A stretch of 21,930 nucleotides of DNA from Monoraphidium neglectum (lineage: Eukaryota; Chlorophyta; Chlorophyceae; Sphaeropleales; Selenastraceae): contig NW_014013341.1 of the NCBI RefSeq assembly GCF_000611645.1, positions 10,911 to 32,840 on the forward strand, in the 5' to 3' direction. Position numbers and translations under genes: made by a program. Under the pieces are notes generated by a model. That model searched no databases. It was not told where the DNA came from and saw nothing but the letters and a program-made list of their open reading frames with translations. Below are positions 8,512 to 18,680 of this stretch, piece after piece. Every line of letters starts with the position of its first letter. Within the stretch, counting starts at the first letter, position 1.

Positions 8512-11141
8512 CATCATGCGCAAACACGTGCTAGCATGCAATTTAGCAGATTTAGTGTATGTCGCTGAGCAGCAGCAGATTCTTTTGAGGGCAAGATGTT
8601 GATCACGGTGTGCACACTAGCATCGGCAAGCAAGGCAACATGTCATCTGTGGCTGACAACAGAGAGGCCAATCTGGTTGACTTGAGCTGCCGCCCGGCTG
8701 CTTCCATTGGCGTGGCGGCAAAATCCCGTGGACTGTCATGGTAACTTCATCCGACCCCCCCCCCTCCTTCAGGTTGATCCTGAGGACGCCAAGATACTGG
8801 GCAAACCCTGGACCAGGAGGTGAGAGGGAGAGAGAGAGTGATAGTGTGTGTGTATATTTATTGTGTGTGTGTGTGTGTGTGAGTTTGCACATGCGTGCAT
8901 GTGTGTGCATGCGCATGCGTGAATGCGTGCGCATGCGTGCATGCGTGCGTGTGCGTGCGTGCGTGCGTGTGCGTGTGCGCATGTGCGTGCGTGCGTGTGC
9001 ATGCGTGTGCGTGCGTGTGCGCGCATGCGTGCGTGTGTGCGCATGCGTGCGTGTGTGCGCATGCGTGCATGCGTGTGCATGCGCACGCGCGCAGTGACAC
9101 TTGCATGTGTGAGGGATCACGGATGCCTCAACGTCTGAGTGTTGGCATTTGGTAGTTTGTGCGAAGAGAGCGGCATGTGGGAAGCACGTCGCAGGCATAT
9201 GATCGGCAGTTCACCGCCTCGCTGGCACTGGGAAGGCCTCACCAATGCCGGCCCATCGAATAATGTGCTCTTGCACTATATTTTCAGATACATCTACAAC
9301 CACGCCCAGTGTGGCCGCTGCAAGGGCCCAGTCAAGTCCTGGGACATGGCCAACCGCACAGTCTACTGTGAGAGCCCGGCTGCATGCGCTTTCACTTTGG
9401 ACTTGAGCAGAGCAGTAGGGGGTGGATTCACACACCCGCATCTGAGCGATGATATTGCTCTTGCTGCGCACAAGCTGCACTTTGTGGTGCATCGGCTTTG
9501 TTACAGCTTGGTTGTGCATCTATTGAGTCCATGCAGCTGAGGCTCTCTGTCCTGGAAGTGCTTCACGGTCCTATGACCACTCTGGACCCCAACTTTGCAA
9601 CAGGCTGCCCCACCTGCCAGCCGCTGCTTGAAGGCACCCAGGTGACGCCCCAGCGGCGCGCCTCGATGGCGGCAGCTAAGACGGCCAAGGTGGGCGCTGG
9701 CAGGACGCAACGGGAGGGCCGCACGCGTGTTGGGAAAAGGCACGGGAGCGAGGGTCTCTTGCACCCGGCGGCCACACAATATGCAATATCAACAGGCCCT
9801 TGCTACTTTGGACTACGCTTTTGGCTTCCAATTTTGCCCTGCTCCATTACTGCGGATACGACCGTCCGCTCACCTCCTTTCCCACCCCACCACTGATTAC
9901 TCGTGCTTCCCAGGAGTTTGTTTCGCACTGCGCCCCAGATGACACCGGCGACGCGCCGCCCTCAAAGATGACTGTGCCGCAGCTTAAGGCGCAGCTCAAA
10001 GCGCTGAACCTCGACATCACAGGCAGCAAGGCCGCCCTCATCGCGCGCCTCGAGGCGGCGCGCGACTGGGCGGCCGGGGGCGGCGCAAAGGCCGAGGCGG
10101 CTGCAGAGGCGGGACCAAGCGGCAGCGGCGGGGACGAGCGGTGGCACAAGCTGTCAGCTATGGAGTTCTCTGGGTCAGAGGATGAGGACGAGGGCGCAGC
10201 GGCCGCAGAGGAGGCGGCGACGCTGGCGCCCGTCACGCCCGCGCCGGCGCCGCTGACGCCCGCCGCGCGCAAGCGCGCGAGAGCCGCGGCCGCGGCGGCG
10301 GCCGCGCCGTTTGAGCAGCAGCCCAAGGACGGGGCGGGCGGCGAGGAAGTCGTGGCAGGCGGCGGCAGTGGCAGTGAGGACGAGCTGGACGTGGCAGAGC
10401 GGCAGCTGTCAGAGCGCCTGGCAGCTGCAAGTGAGTGGGCAAGGGACCGGGGGCTGGGCGGTGAGGATGCGCCAGCTGGGTGGCATGCGGCTGGGCCAGC
10501 CCACATGCATGGGCACTTGTCAGTGACATTTAGGCAGCAGGTGTAACCCTGCATTTTCTTGAGTTGCCTGCATTTGCATGGTTGGCTGACGCTAGTTTGG
10601 TGCCTGGACCGACCACAATCCTCCCAGTCTGTTGCTCAATACTCACAGTCTGTCGCGCGTTCTTACCTCTCTCAACGCAGCCGCGCCCACTGCTGCTGCA
10701 GCCGCGCCCTCCACTGTCGCACAGCTCAAGGCCCAGCTCCGCCTGCTGGGCCTGCCTGTTTCAGGCAGCAAGCAGCAGCTGCTCATGCGCCTGGCTGCAG
10801 CCAGCAGCGGCGGCGTTGGCGGCGCCGCCGCCTCTGAGGCTCCGCACAAGGTGGAGACCAAAGCAGGGCGCGCGGCGGCGCCAAAGCCCAAGCGCGCGGT
10901 CAAGCCGGGGACCAAGGGCCTGGGGCACGTGGCGACGGCAGCGGAGGCGGCCAAGGAGAAGCTGCTGGCGGGAGAGAACCGCGCTGTGGAGCATGTGGCA
11001 CTTGCAGATGAGGAGGCAGACGAGCTGACGCTGGGAGGGGCGAACGCCGCCGCCGATGCTCGCAAAGGCAACAGCCACGGACCAGCGGCAGCGGAGTCAG
11101 CGCCGCAGCCGGCAAAGCGGCGGCGGCGGGGCGGCGGCTGA
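6222..11141 (+). CDS. NEI: Fpg/Nei-family DNA glycosylase/AP lyase with two SAP motifs
   Basis: Base-excision repair enzyme that removes oxidised bases and cleaves the strand; nuclear or organellar site is not decided. Thirteen exons splice in phase: 6222-6230, 6399-6533, 6819-6918, 7064-7215, 7445-7507, 7743-7800, 8062-8099, 8312-8428, 8773-8819, 9288-9367, 9604-9689, 9914-10430, 10681-11141, giving 620 residues. Visible are the N-terminal block (MVE|GHQCHRVAHAHRQLLVG), the conserved hairpin lysine (VHGKNLF, about K52), the helix-two-turn-helix (GVGNIYRAEVLYKAAIHPEQ, about 173-192), and a zinc finger with Cys 248, 251, 267 or 268, and 271 plus the Arg of NRTVYC. The core resembles the bacterial MPEGHT-type Nei group. 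Two SAP DNA-binding motifs follow (about 315-347 and 478-512), joined by an acidic, alanine-rich linker; the end is basic (KRRRR). The start is the only Met-X-Glu followed by a donor that I found upstream; valine at position 2 is unusual. Confidence 0.88.
8429..8515. repeat. GT microsatellite in a glycosylase intron
   Basis: Starts at the donor of intron 8 of the glycosylase gene. It opens with GCGTGC-type alternation and becomes a perfect GT run of about 18 units (8471-8506). It is an alternating purine-pyrimidine tract, a sequence class able to adopt Z-DNA. Confidence 0.93.
8821..9093. repeat. GA and GT/GCATGC repeat array in the next glycosylase intron
   Basis: Fills the first half of intron 9 of the glycosylase gene. 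A GA-rich start (8821-8840) is followed by GT runs (8845-8881) and then about 200 bp of degenerate GTGC/GCAT alternation. Within it an 18-bp unit of form GCGCATGCGTGCGTGTGT is tandemly repeated around 9018-9070. Long His/Thr/Ala or Cys/Val open frames across it are artefacts of the repeat. Confidence 0.92.
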
Positions 11142-11496
11142 GTCATCTGGGTCCAGTGCTTCCCAGACCTGGTGTTCATGGCCCTTTTCTGGTTGGAATT
11201 CTGCAAGTCTTTGATATGTGCAGCATGCGCACACGGTTGTCAGGGCGTGATCAAAGATTCAGATTGATCGGGTACTCTTGACGAACGTGCAAGCTCGGCA
11301 AGTGACGAAACTTCTTAGCAGCCCGTCAAACATCCCCACTACGTGATCAGCATTCACAGCCATGCCGGTGCCCCCTGCAAACGTAGTAAGTTATACCGTA
11401 CCGAGTCCATAGCACTCACCTGGTGCGGGCGGTGCATGCCCTGGACAGCATTACGCAATGCCAGCCCAGGCACAGGGCGGGGTCACCGCGTGCGCG

Positions 11497-11535
11497 AGTG
11501 CTTGGACCCCTGAGAGCGGAAGTGCTTAGACCCCT
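11497..11535. repeat. 15-bp direct repeat pair
   Basis: AGTGCTTGGACCCCT at 11497-11511 and AGTGCTTAGACCCCT at 11521-11535 differ at one base and are offset by 24 bp. No function is evident. Confidence 0.8.
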
Positions 11536-11559
11536 ACTGCAGCTGTTGTCCTCGCATGC

Positions 11560-11709
11560 ATGCGTCTCATCGTCCTCCTCCTCCTAGGACCGCTGCTGGT
11601 TGCGGTATGGCTGCACCAGAGCCTAGTGGACGAATGGATGGTCCGCCGTGGTGGCTGGCCGCCCGGTGCACCTGCCGCCATCGCGCCTGGTCCCACGCTG
11701 AGAGGCTAA
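11560..11709 (+). CDS. small open frame with a hydrophobic N-terminus
   Basis: A 49-codon frame from ATG 11560 to TAA 11707-11709. It begins MRLIVLLLLGPLLVAVWLHQ, which looks like a signal peptide or single membrane anchor, then SLVDEWMVRRGGWPPG and an alanine/proline end. A donor-like GTATGG lies inside it after LLVA, so it could instead be the first exon of a longer gene. I found no in-phase partner exon that I trust. There is no homology evidence, and a leucine run from CTC repeats can arise by chance. Confidence 0.22.
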   Translation: MRLIVLLLLGPLLVAVWLHQSLVDEWMVRRGGWPPGAPAAIAPGPTLRG

Positions 11710-11848
11710 TATCAAAAAAGGAGGAGGTTGCATGACACAAACTTATGATAAGCAGTAGAAACAGTGTGCTGTGGGTTTGCTAAAAGATCCAAAGTGATCC
11801 CAAGTACCACTCCTCACATTCATGAAGCTCATCCAGCATCCCGTTATG

Positions 11849-11890
11849 TACTTGCGATCAAGGCAATACATACTTGCGATCAAGGCAATA
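11849..11890. repeat. 22-bp tandem duplication
   Basis: The 20-bp sequence TACTTGCGATCAAGGCAATA occurs identically at 11849-11868 and 11871-11890, a perfect head-to-tail duplication with a 22-bp period. It lies about 230 bp upstream of the proposed kinase start region. Confidence 0.92.
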
Positions 11891-12063
11891 GCGTTCAATG
11901 ACAGCTTCTATGGTATTTTGGTGCGTGCACATACAACATAGGCGCAACAAATGTATTTTGGCGCGGCGGTCAACAGCTGCCCATTCGCAGCCGCGGGCTC
12001 TCGGTGTTGCGGATCACGCTTCTGACACAAACAACGCTGATTATAGAGGCGGCTGAGACGGCC

Positions 12064-12090
12064 ATGGGCGCGCCCTACAGGGCTCAGTGA
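12064..12090 (+). promoter_or_regulatory. possible upstream open reading frame of the kinase-like gene
   Basis: ATG in a strong context (GCCATGG) opens an eight-codon frame, MGAPYRAQ, ending at TGA 12088-12090, 33 bp before the proposed kinase start ATG at 12123. If the transcript starts upstream of it, this would lower translation of the main frame. The transcription start is unknown. Confidence 0.25.
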
Positions 12091-12122
12091 AGGCGTCGGG
12101 GGTATCCTCGCTCGCGCTTCGG

Positions 12123-13134
12123 ATGCACTTGTTAGACAGCCGCGTGGAGGAGCCGAAGAGAGTGGAACAGGAATACTTGAAGGGCCTTCGCTCGATGGCT
12201 GGCGGCAATCAAGGTGAGCGCACCTCTATTTGCGCGCCAAGGCATGCTGCCCGTGCCGCAAAGCGCACACTGTACTTCACCACGACATAGCACAGACTGT
12301 ACGCACTTGCTCACTGATCTGCTTGTATATGATATGACCAACACAGTTCTGGAAGCGAACTGCTCCGACTCTGAAAACAACGAGTACAAGCTCAAGGTGC
12401 GGGGCTTGAAACACCTGGTTGGCAGGGGGTGCAGCACCGCTGTTCTGCAGATCAACGCCATGTTGGCTCAGCGGCAGAACAGCAGAGCCGATGTGGCCCT
12501 GACTTGCACAGTAACGCCTCGGCCTTTCAGAATCCTCATGCCTTCTGCTGATATCTCGCCGTTTCCATTGCCCACAGCTGGCAATCGAGGCCCGCAATGA
12601 GCGCAACCAGTCGCTGCGGGCCCTTGTCACGCTCTACAGACGGCATACGAGATCGCCTGGGCCTGGTGACAGGGGACCCTGTGGCCATGTGGGCAGAGCA
12701 GGACGAGGAGAAGCTCGCATTGTTGCTGGCTTGTGGCAGCAACAGCAGCAGGGGTGATCAGAACAAGAGCAACAGCAGCAGCGGCGGCCTGGGCCGGGGG
12801 GGTAAGAGCAGGAGCAAGGGTGGTAGCCGGGACAACACCGGCAATGTTGATGGCAGCTGGTTTGGTGACGTCAGCGGCAGCGGGGATGGCGGCGGGGGCG
12901 GCGACGGTAGTGGCAGTGGAGACGGCCGCGCCATTGGTGGTGTGCAAGGCGGCGACAGCACCAGCGAGGTCGCCCCCGGGCAGCCTGTGCGTGCACTTGT
13001 GTACGCCTTGCTGGCGGCAGCGTTTTCGCCGCCAAAAGCAGCCCCCAGCATTGCGTCAGGCCCAGCAGCCACATGCTTGCAGGATCAGCAGCAGCAGGAG
13101 GAGATGCGGGAAGAGCGGCATGACTGGGATGATG

Positions 13135-13209
<75 letters not shown>

Positions 13210-16200
13210 GGCAGCAGCACAGCCGGGCGAAGGTAACTGGTGGAGAGTGTGCTGTGCCCACATACAGCTTCAAGGTGCGCGACAACTTGCTTGAAAGACA
13301 TTGGCACGTGCAGAATCACAGGTGACTTGTCAGAAGCGAGCGCGCCCTCTGTTTCCTGGGCTGTCCACCTGCAAAAGCCCTCTCCCGTGTCACACATGCA
13401 GGTGCAGAGTGTTGTCTTCAAGTCAAGCTTCAAGTTGAAGCTTTGCCGGGAGGTGGGTGCCCAATCGTCACTCAGCCAGCGCATGCACGCACAGACTTTG
13501 ATTTGACTGCACAATGTTAGAGTGCTGGGTTCATTGAGCTGCCAAGGGGATGCGCGGACAAATATGCTCAAGCCTTCTTGCTCTCTGTGATTTGCTCTCA
13601 CAAGCATGAGCTGCACTCCCCCACGCAGTCCCTGTCGGTGTTTGCGGCGCCCGACGCCACCAACGTGGAGTCGGTGGAGGCCAAGATGAAAGAATTCTGG
13701 CGGCAGACAAACGTGCTGCAGGCGCCACAGGCAGCTGGCACAGCACAGGTGGGTTGTTGTGTGCTGCCACAACTGGGTGGTGGCGACAGATTGACCAGGG
13801 CTGACGGTCTCCAATGCCGGACGTGCAGGGGGCAGGCGCAGGTTTTCATCACATCTATCAAATCTCGCGTGCCACTGCGTGTCCAGCGCGGGGCACGGCG
13901 CGCGCTGCGCATGGCGCCATTGTCACTCATAGACACACTTTCATAGAGGGTATGCAGAAATGCGCGCATGCGTCGTCGCCCGTTAAGATCCCTCTTGCAG
14001 GCTCAGACGCCGTGCAAACTCATGCACCCAGGAACCCACAGTATGTACCCACATTGCTGACTATTGCCTTTGCGTACGTGCAAGAAACCCCTACCCCCAA
14101 CCACTTTCTGCATCCATCAGGCCGGTGGTGGAAATGATCCCACGCAGCAGGCAGCCACAGCAAGCAGGCCAGCAGCTATGGGACGCACAAGCAGCAGGAG
14201 CGGGCCCAGCGCAAGACCTGGATCCATGCTGACGCGCCGCGGCGCTGCGTCGGCGGCGGTGGCCGAGATCAGCGCGAGGCGAGAAGCGGAAGCAGCAATC
14301 GGCGGCGTTGGGACTTTGGCGGGACATGGCAGCGAAGGCAGTGGTGAGGACGGCGGAGCGGAAGAGGCCGCCGATGCGCGCCATGCACCAGGCGGCCAGA
14401 ACGGCCAGCCTGTTGCGCTGCAGGGGCCGCACCACCACCAGAGACAGGATGATAGCGAGCTTGTCTTCCACCCGGGGGTCGCGTGGCAGAGCGGAAAGGA
14501 GGAGATGGGGCAGCCTGCTCAGGACCAGAGAGGGTGTGACCAGGGCGAGAGGCAAGCGAAGCAAGAGCAGCAGCAATGTGGTGACCAGCAGCAGCAGGAA
14601 CAGCAGGGCCAGGCCACTGCAACAGCCGCCGTTCCCACTGAGCAGGTAACGGATGGTAGCCTTTCACAATTCATATGAACATTGATGACGCCAGGGGCGA
14701 TTGGCTTGATTCTAATGAGGCCTCCAAGCATTTAACGGGCGTTGAGTATCAAGCTTGGAAAGGCGAACAGCCACCTCTTGCTCACCTGCATAACTCTTGC
14801 AATATGTACGCTTGGTCCCTGGCAATGTCCACTACGGTATGTGCATCCAGCAAACCCTTCCACTGGAGGTTGGCGGCTGACATCCCTGGTTCCCAGCACC
14901 TGCCTGCCTGACACATCTGCCTGGTTTCGCGCTTTTGCGTCCCACCATTGCACAGCAGATCACAGGGCCCATCAATCTGGCATTTGGAGGGGACGGGGCA
15001 GAGGCAACAAGAGCAGGAGCAGGCAAGAGCAGGGGGTTGGCAACCACACCAGATGCAGCGGCAGGGTCAGCAGCAGTAGCAGCGGCGTCGGCAGCAGGGC
15101 CGCTGGAGGCGGCACGGACGCCGTTGTCGCCGCTGAAGGCCACGGCGTCAAGGGCGGGTCTGCTGTCAGCTTCGGCGACTGCAGCCGTGGAAGCAGTGCA
15201 CAAGGAACCTGACGTGCAAGCCATAGTGCGCGCCGTAGAAGCGGACATCCGCAAGTACCACGACGTCACTGCCACGGGGCCGCCGCCGCCAGGGACGCAT
15301 GTGCTGATCGACACTTTTGGAGTTGACCGCGACGGTGCGTGAAGTCGTTGTTATTGTTGTTGGCATCCGCTTTGGCGCTTCGCTGGGACAGCAGAGCGCA
15401 CGTGGGAAATGACTGAGCACAACCGTTTGAGTGGCTGCCCGCCTTGGTTGGCAACAGATGCAAGTGCCTGCGCAGCAAACTTATGCGGTGCTCACATCCT
15501 CACCATCTGTTGCGTTCCATTTGCGGCGTTGATTTATCGCAGTGCTGGGCCCCGGCTCTATCGGCATCCTGCGGAGCAGCCAAGGGCTCATGCAGCGTGA
15601 GCAGGGGTGACTGCGGCCAGCGCGTGGGAGGGGGTTCTTGGGCATGAGATAGATAACAGCAGCCCCAGCAGCGATGCTGTGATCTTTGGTCTGATGCAGT
15701 ACCTTTGGCCTGGATATGGGATTGAGAGGAGGCCTAAATCTTAGTGGGCACAGGAATCCTCGAAGTCCGGATCATGTCTTGTTCAACGACGTTTGACTAG
15801 AATGGCGGCTTGAGCGCCTGACTTTCCACGTCCGCCCTCCTGCATGTGCGCGCAACTTTGCCCACCCCCGCCTCTTGACCTCGCCAGGGGGTTATTTCAT
15901 TGGGGCGGCGGGGCGGCTGAAGTACAACGCAGACAACCCAAGGGCCTTGCTGGGGGCGGGTGCCTGCGCATCGGTCTACAAGGGCGTGCTGTACCTCACC
16001 CCGAGAATGGATGTCGATGTTGCTGTCAAAGTGCGGGACTTTGAGCCCTGGGAGGAGGCCAAGGCGCTTGGGTCCGCCTGCCGCCTCGGCGGCCTGCTGC
16101 CCCTCCTGGCGCGGTCGCCCTCCCTTCTCACCACCTACCGCGTTGAGCTGCAGAAGCTGAGAGACGGCAGCTTTCGGCTGCTCCAGATCATGCCCATTTG

Positions 16201-17733
16201 CCCAAAGATGCTGGACGCCCTCATCGCCGAAGCCGCCACTCGCACGGAGCCGGGCGTCATCTTCCACGGTTCCCTCGGCACAGCGTGCCCGCTGCTCCAG
16301 CTGCCGGACCTGGAGCGGCCGATGCCCGTGGGTGCTCGCAACGTCAAAGGCACGCGGGCGGGCTGCCTGCTGCGGCCCCTGTCAGCTGGCATCCCCTGGC
16401 GCGAGCAGCGGCGCGTGCTGACCTCGGTGCTCAAGGGGCTGGCGGGGATGCACAACGCAGGCTTGGTGATGGTGGATCTGAAGCTGCACAACATCGGCCT
16501 GCTGGATGGGGTGAGCTGGGATGCGGGCTGCTGGCAGAACAGTGGTTAAGCGGGCAGCTTGGCATGTGGGGGTGCAGGAGCACAAGCTGCAATTTTGAGT
16601 CTGCAGTGGTGTGAGCTGCGAGCGAGGACTTACATCTCAGATGCGCCATGCCACACTCGGTCCGAACAGAGGCTCGGGCCTATCCACATGTGCTTGTTTT
16701 TGAAACCTGACGATGGCCACCGCCCTGCACATGACCACCGCCCTACACATCGCAATGACCGCAGCTCTCTCAGGCCGTGCTGCTGGACTTCGACACAGCC
16801 TGCATACTGCCATCGGCTTCTGGCGGCGCCGGCAGCTTTGTCTCAGTGGAGGGGTCATCGCGGGAGACCAGGGCGCCAGAGCTGGACGCACTCGCCCTGC
16901 GCCCGACGGCAGCGTCCGACATGTTCGCCTTCGGCATCATCGTGCTGCAGCTGGTGCTGGTGCAGCGGGAGGCCATGGCGCTGCGCGAGGCGGTCAGGGT
17001 GGCGCACGAGAGCGCTGACCCTGTCAGCGCCCTGGACAACGTGCTGTACCGCCTGCGTGTGCCGAGCCTCATCAAGGACTTCGTCCTTCCATGCCTTCAC
17101 AAGGACCCAACGCTGAGGTGCAAACCTTTGACTTGTGCAACCTTGAAACTAACACAAGCGGGGAGGACAAGTTGTGCAATTGCCACCCGCCGTCCGGCAG
17201 GCTGGGCGCTGCTGGACGCGGCCCACCCGCGAGTCTTGCCAGGGGCTGTGCAGGCTTGCGGCCCGCTAAGAATTTGGAAACGTGAGCGCCGCTCACGCGC
17301 CAGCACGTGGGAGCAGACTCTGGATGTGCACTTTGACATCCAATAGATCCAAAGCTGTGGCCCTTCACCTGAAGGTTACTTACTCGATCCAAATCCCCCG
17401 CCGCCCCCTGGCCAAAGGCCCTCCGCACCCCAGCTGCTGGACAGCCTGGTGGCGCTGCCGGACGACGACCTCATGGACGAGCACCTGACCGCTGAGCTGG
17501 GCTGGGGCCAGGAGGAGGAGATGCTGCGCTGCTTCGTGCTGCAGGCCGCGCAGCGGGAGAAGGACCTGGCCGACGCGCGCGCGGTAAATGAGGAGGGCGG
17601 TGGGGGGGAGGCGACTGCCACGCGGCTGCTGGCCAACATGGCCGAGCTCAACGAGCGCAAAAATGCTGCAGGGAGGGCGAAGCTGGATGACCTGCTGGAT
17701 ATGGCCAAGGAGTTTTCCAGGCGGCTGCTGTGA
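12123..17733 (+). CDS. large kinase-like protein with MVD and DFD motifs; frame break in exon 3
   Basis: Ten exons: 12123-12213, 12347-12396, 12578-13274, 13402-13452, 13629-13748, 14121-14645, 14956-15334, 15888-16510, 16774-17117, 17418-17733; about 1064 residues. The N-terminal half is charged, then Ser/Gly-rich with 23 glutamines, then a Gln/Gly-rich exon. The kinase domain lies in exons 8-10 (about 640-975): glycine loop LGAGACASVYKG, VAVK lysine, VMVDLKLHNIGLLD in place of HRDLKxxN, DFD in place of DFG, then RAPEL and SDMFAFG. A helical tail (about 975-1064) follows. Asp, Lys and Asn of the catalytic loop and the metal-binding Asp are kept; the His-Arg pair and the DFG glycine are not. 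Exon 3 has length 697, and good codons switch frame at about 12640-12655, so a one-base error or a real lesion is likely, or translation starts at ATG 12597. Family and substrate are unknown. Confidence 0.72.
13137..13205. repeat. (CAG)23 polyglutamine tract in kinase exon 3
   Basis: Twenty-three perfect CAG units, read as glutamine in the frame that leads to the splice donor at 13275. It is followed by CGACGG and more CAG codons. Length change here would alter the glutamine run but not the frame. Confidence 0.95.
14001..14040 (+). other. 40-bp microexon-like segment in a kinase intron
   Basis: It is bounded by a very good acceptor (CCCTCTTGCAG) and donor (GTATGTAC) inside the intron between the exons ending at 13748 and starting at 14121. 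Its length is not a multiple of three; inclusion would bring an in-frame TGA within six codons of the next exon. It may be a poison exon or chance. The model given for the gene skips it. Confidence 0.3.
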
Positions 17734-18497
17734 TGCAAACGTTGATGTGGTGTCGCCAGAGTGGGTTGCTGCGAAGCGTGGGAACTTGTTCAAAACAGAA
17801 TCCTGTTTTGTCCAGCATTCAGAGTCGAGGCTCTAACTGGGTTTGACGCCTTGCGCTGGGCAACAGCATTGGTGTGCCTTCAACCTGGATTAGGGCTCCC
17901 CAACCGCTTCGCCATGGATTCGTCATGGCGGCTGCACTGCGCTGCCTGGCCTTGAGCCCGCACCGAGCGCCCTGAGCTGTACACCATCGCCTGTAATCAT
18001 GCGTGGGATGGTGCTGATGCATGGGGGTACTTCTAGCAGCGCTCCACAGATTACTGCATTGATGGCGAACACAAGCCTAGGTCTGTACTGACTAAGGGTG
18101 ACTGTACAGCGGTTACATGGCAGGAGAAATCAGGTACAAGACACAGAGGAGAATTTCAAAAGCAAGTTGTCTTTTTTCAAGGTGTGAGACCGAGTATATG
18201 TGCAGGCTATCTGTAAGACTGTGGGCATCTGCCGAAAGGGAAGCCTGGGCAACTCATCAGCCAGCCCACGGCCTTGCAGCTGACTGCTTCAGCACTCTTT
18301 GTGAATGGAATGCATTGACCTTTGCGTCGACGTCACGAGTGTGAACTGCAGCAGCCAGGTGCTGGGCTGGGGAGCAATCAGCAGACCTGCACATGGTGGC
18401 TTGGGGGTTTTGTGACACTGGTGCCGGTGTGCGAGCTTGTCTACGCTGCCACTGGTATACGCTACTGCCGCTGCAAAACGCATGCTGCATTATTGGG
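17734..18497. other. intergenic region between kinase and methyltransferase genes
   Basis: No supported gene on either strand. It should hold the kinase 3' untranslated region and the start of the methyltransferase promoter. Confidence 0.5.
17992..17996 (+). terminator. TGTAA polyadenylation signal candidate for the kinase-like gene
   Basis: TGTAA is the common chlorophyte poly(A) signal. This one lies 259 bp after the kinase stop codon, a normal 3' untranslated length in these algae. A five-base match alone is weak evidence. Confidence 0.35.
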
Positions 18498-18505
18498 TAT
18501 ATATA
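18498..18505 (+). promoter_or_regulatory. TATA-like element upstream of the methyltransferase gene
   Basis: TATATATA in an otherwise mixed sequence, 176 bp before the ATG at 18681. It is a plausible core promoter with a leader of about 150 bases. Transcript data are lacking. Confidence 0.3.
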
Positions 18506-18680
18506 GGCACATTTCAAATGCGCAGATCTCCGCCCTGATCGAACGCTGCTGTCACCATGCCTTTGTGAGAGACAACGATGATATACGTGAACTGTTACAC
18601 GCATAATTGCACTTGAGTGACGAGTAAGTGCTACCCTGTTCTGTGGCGGCAGCAGAAGGACACTAGCAGCGTCACACAGT

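Larger units (their letters stand above)
11142..12063. other. intergenic region between glycosylase and kinase genes
   Basis: Holds the 3' end of the glycosylase transcript and the presumed promoter of the kinase-like gene. No TGTAA, the usual chlorophyte polyadenylation signal, was found in the first few hundred bases after the stop. Two short duplications and one small hydrophobic open frame are listed separately; nothing else is recognisable. Confidence 0.5.

Noticed and set aside
8617..9198. minus-strand His/Thr/Ala-rich open frames and their plus-strand Cys/Val-rich partners
   Set aside because: They are translations of the GT/GCATGC array inside an intron.
10643..11206. minus-strand alanine/serine-rich frame opposite the last glycosylase exon
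   Set aside because: The plus-strand frame carries the second SAP motif and joins in phase to the previous exon; the minus frame is its GC-rich shadow.
13814..14137. plus-strand frame spanning 13814-14137 as a kinase exon
   Set aside because: It does not connect in phase with the strong exons at 13629-13748 and 14121-14645, and contains their intron signals.
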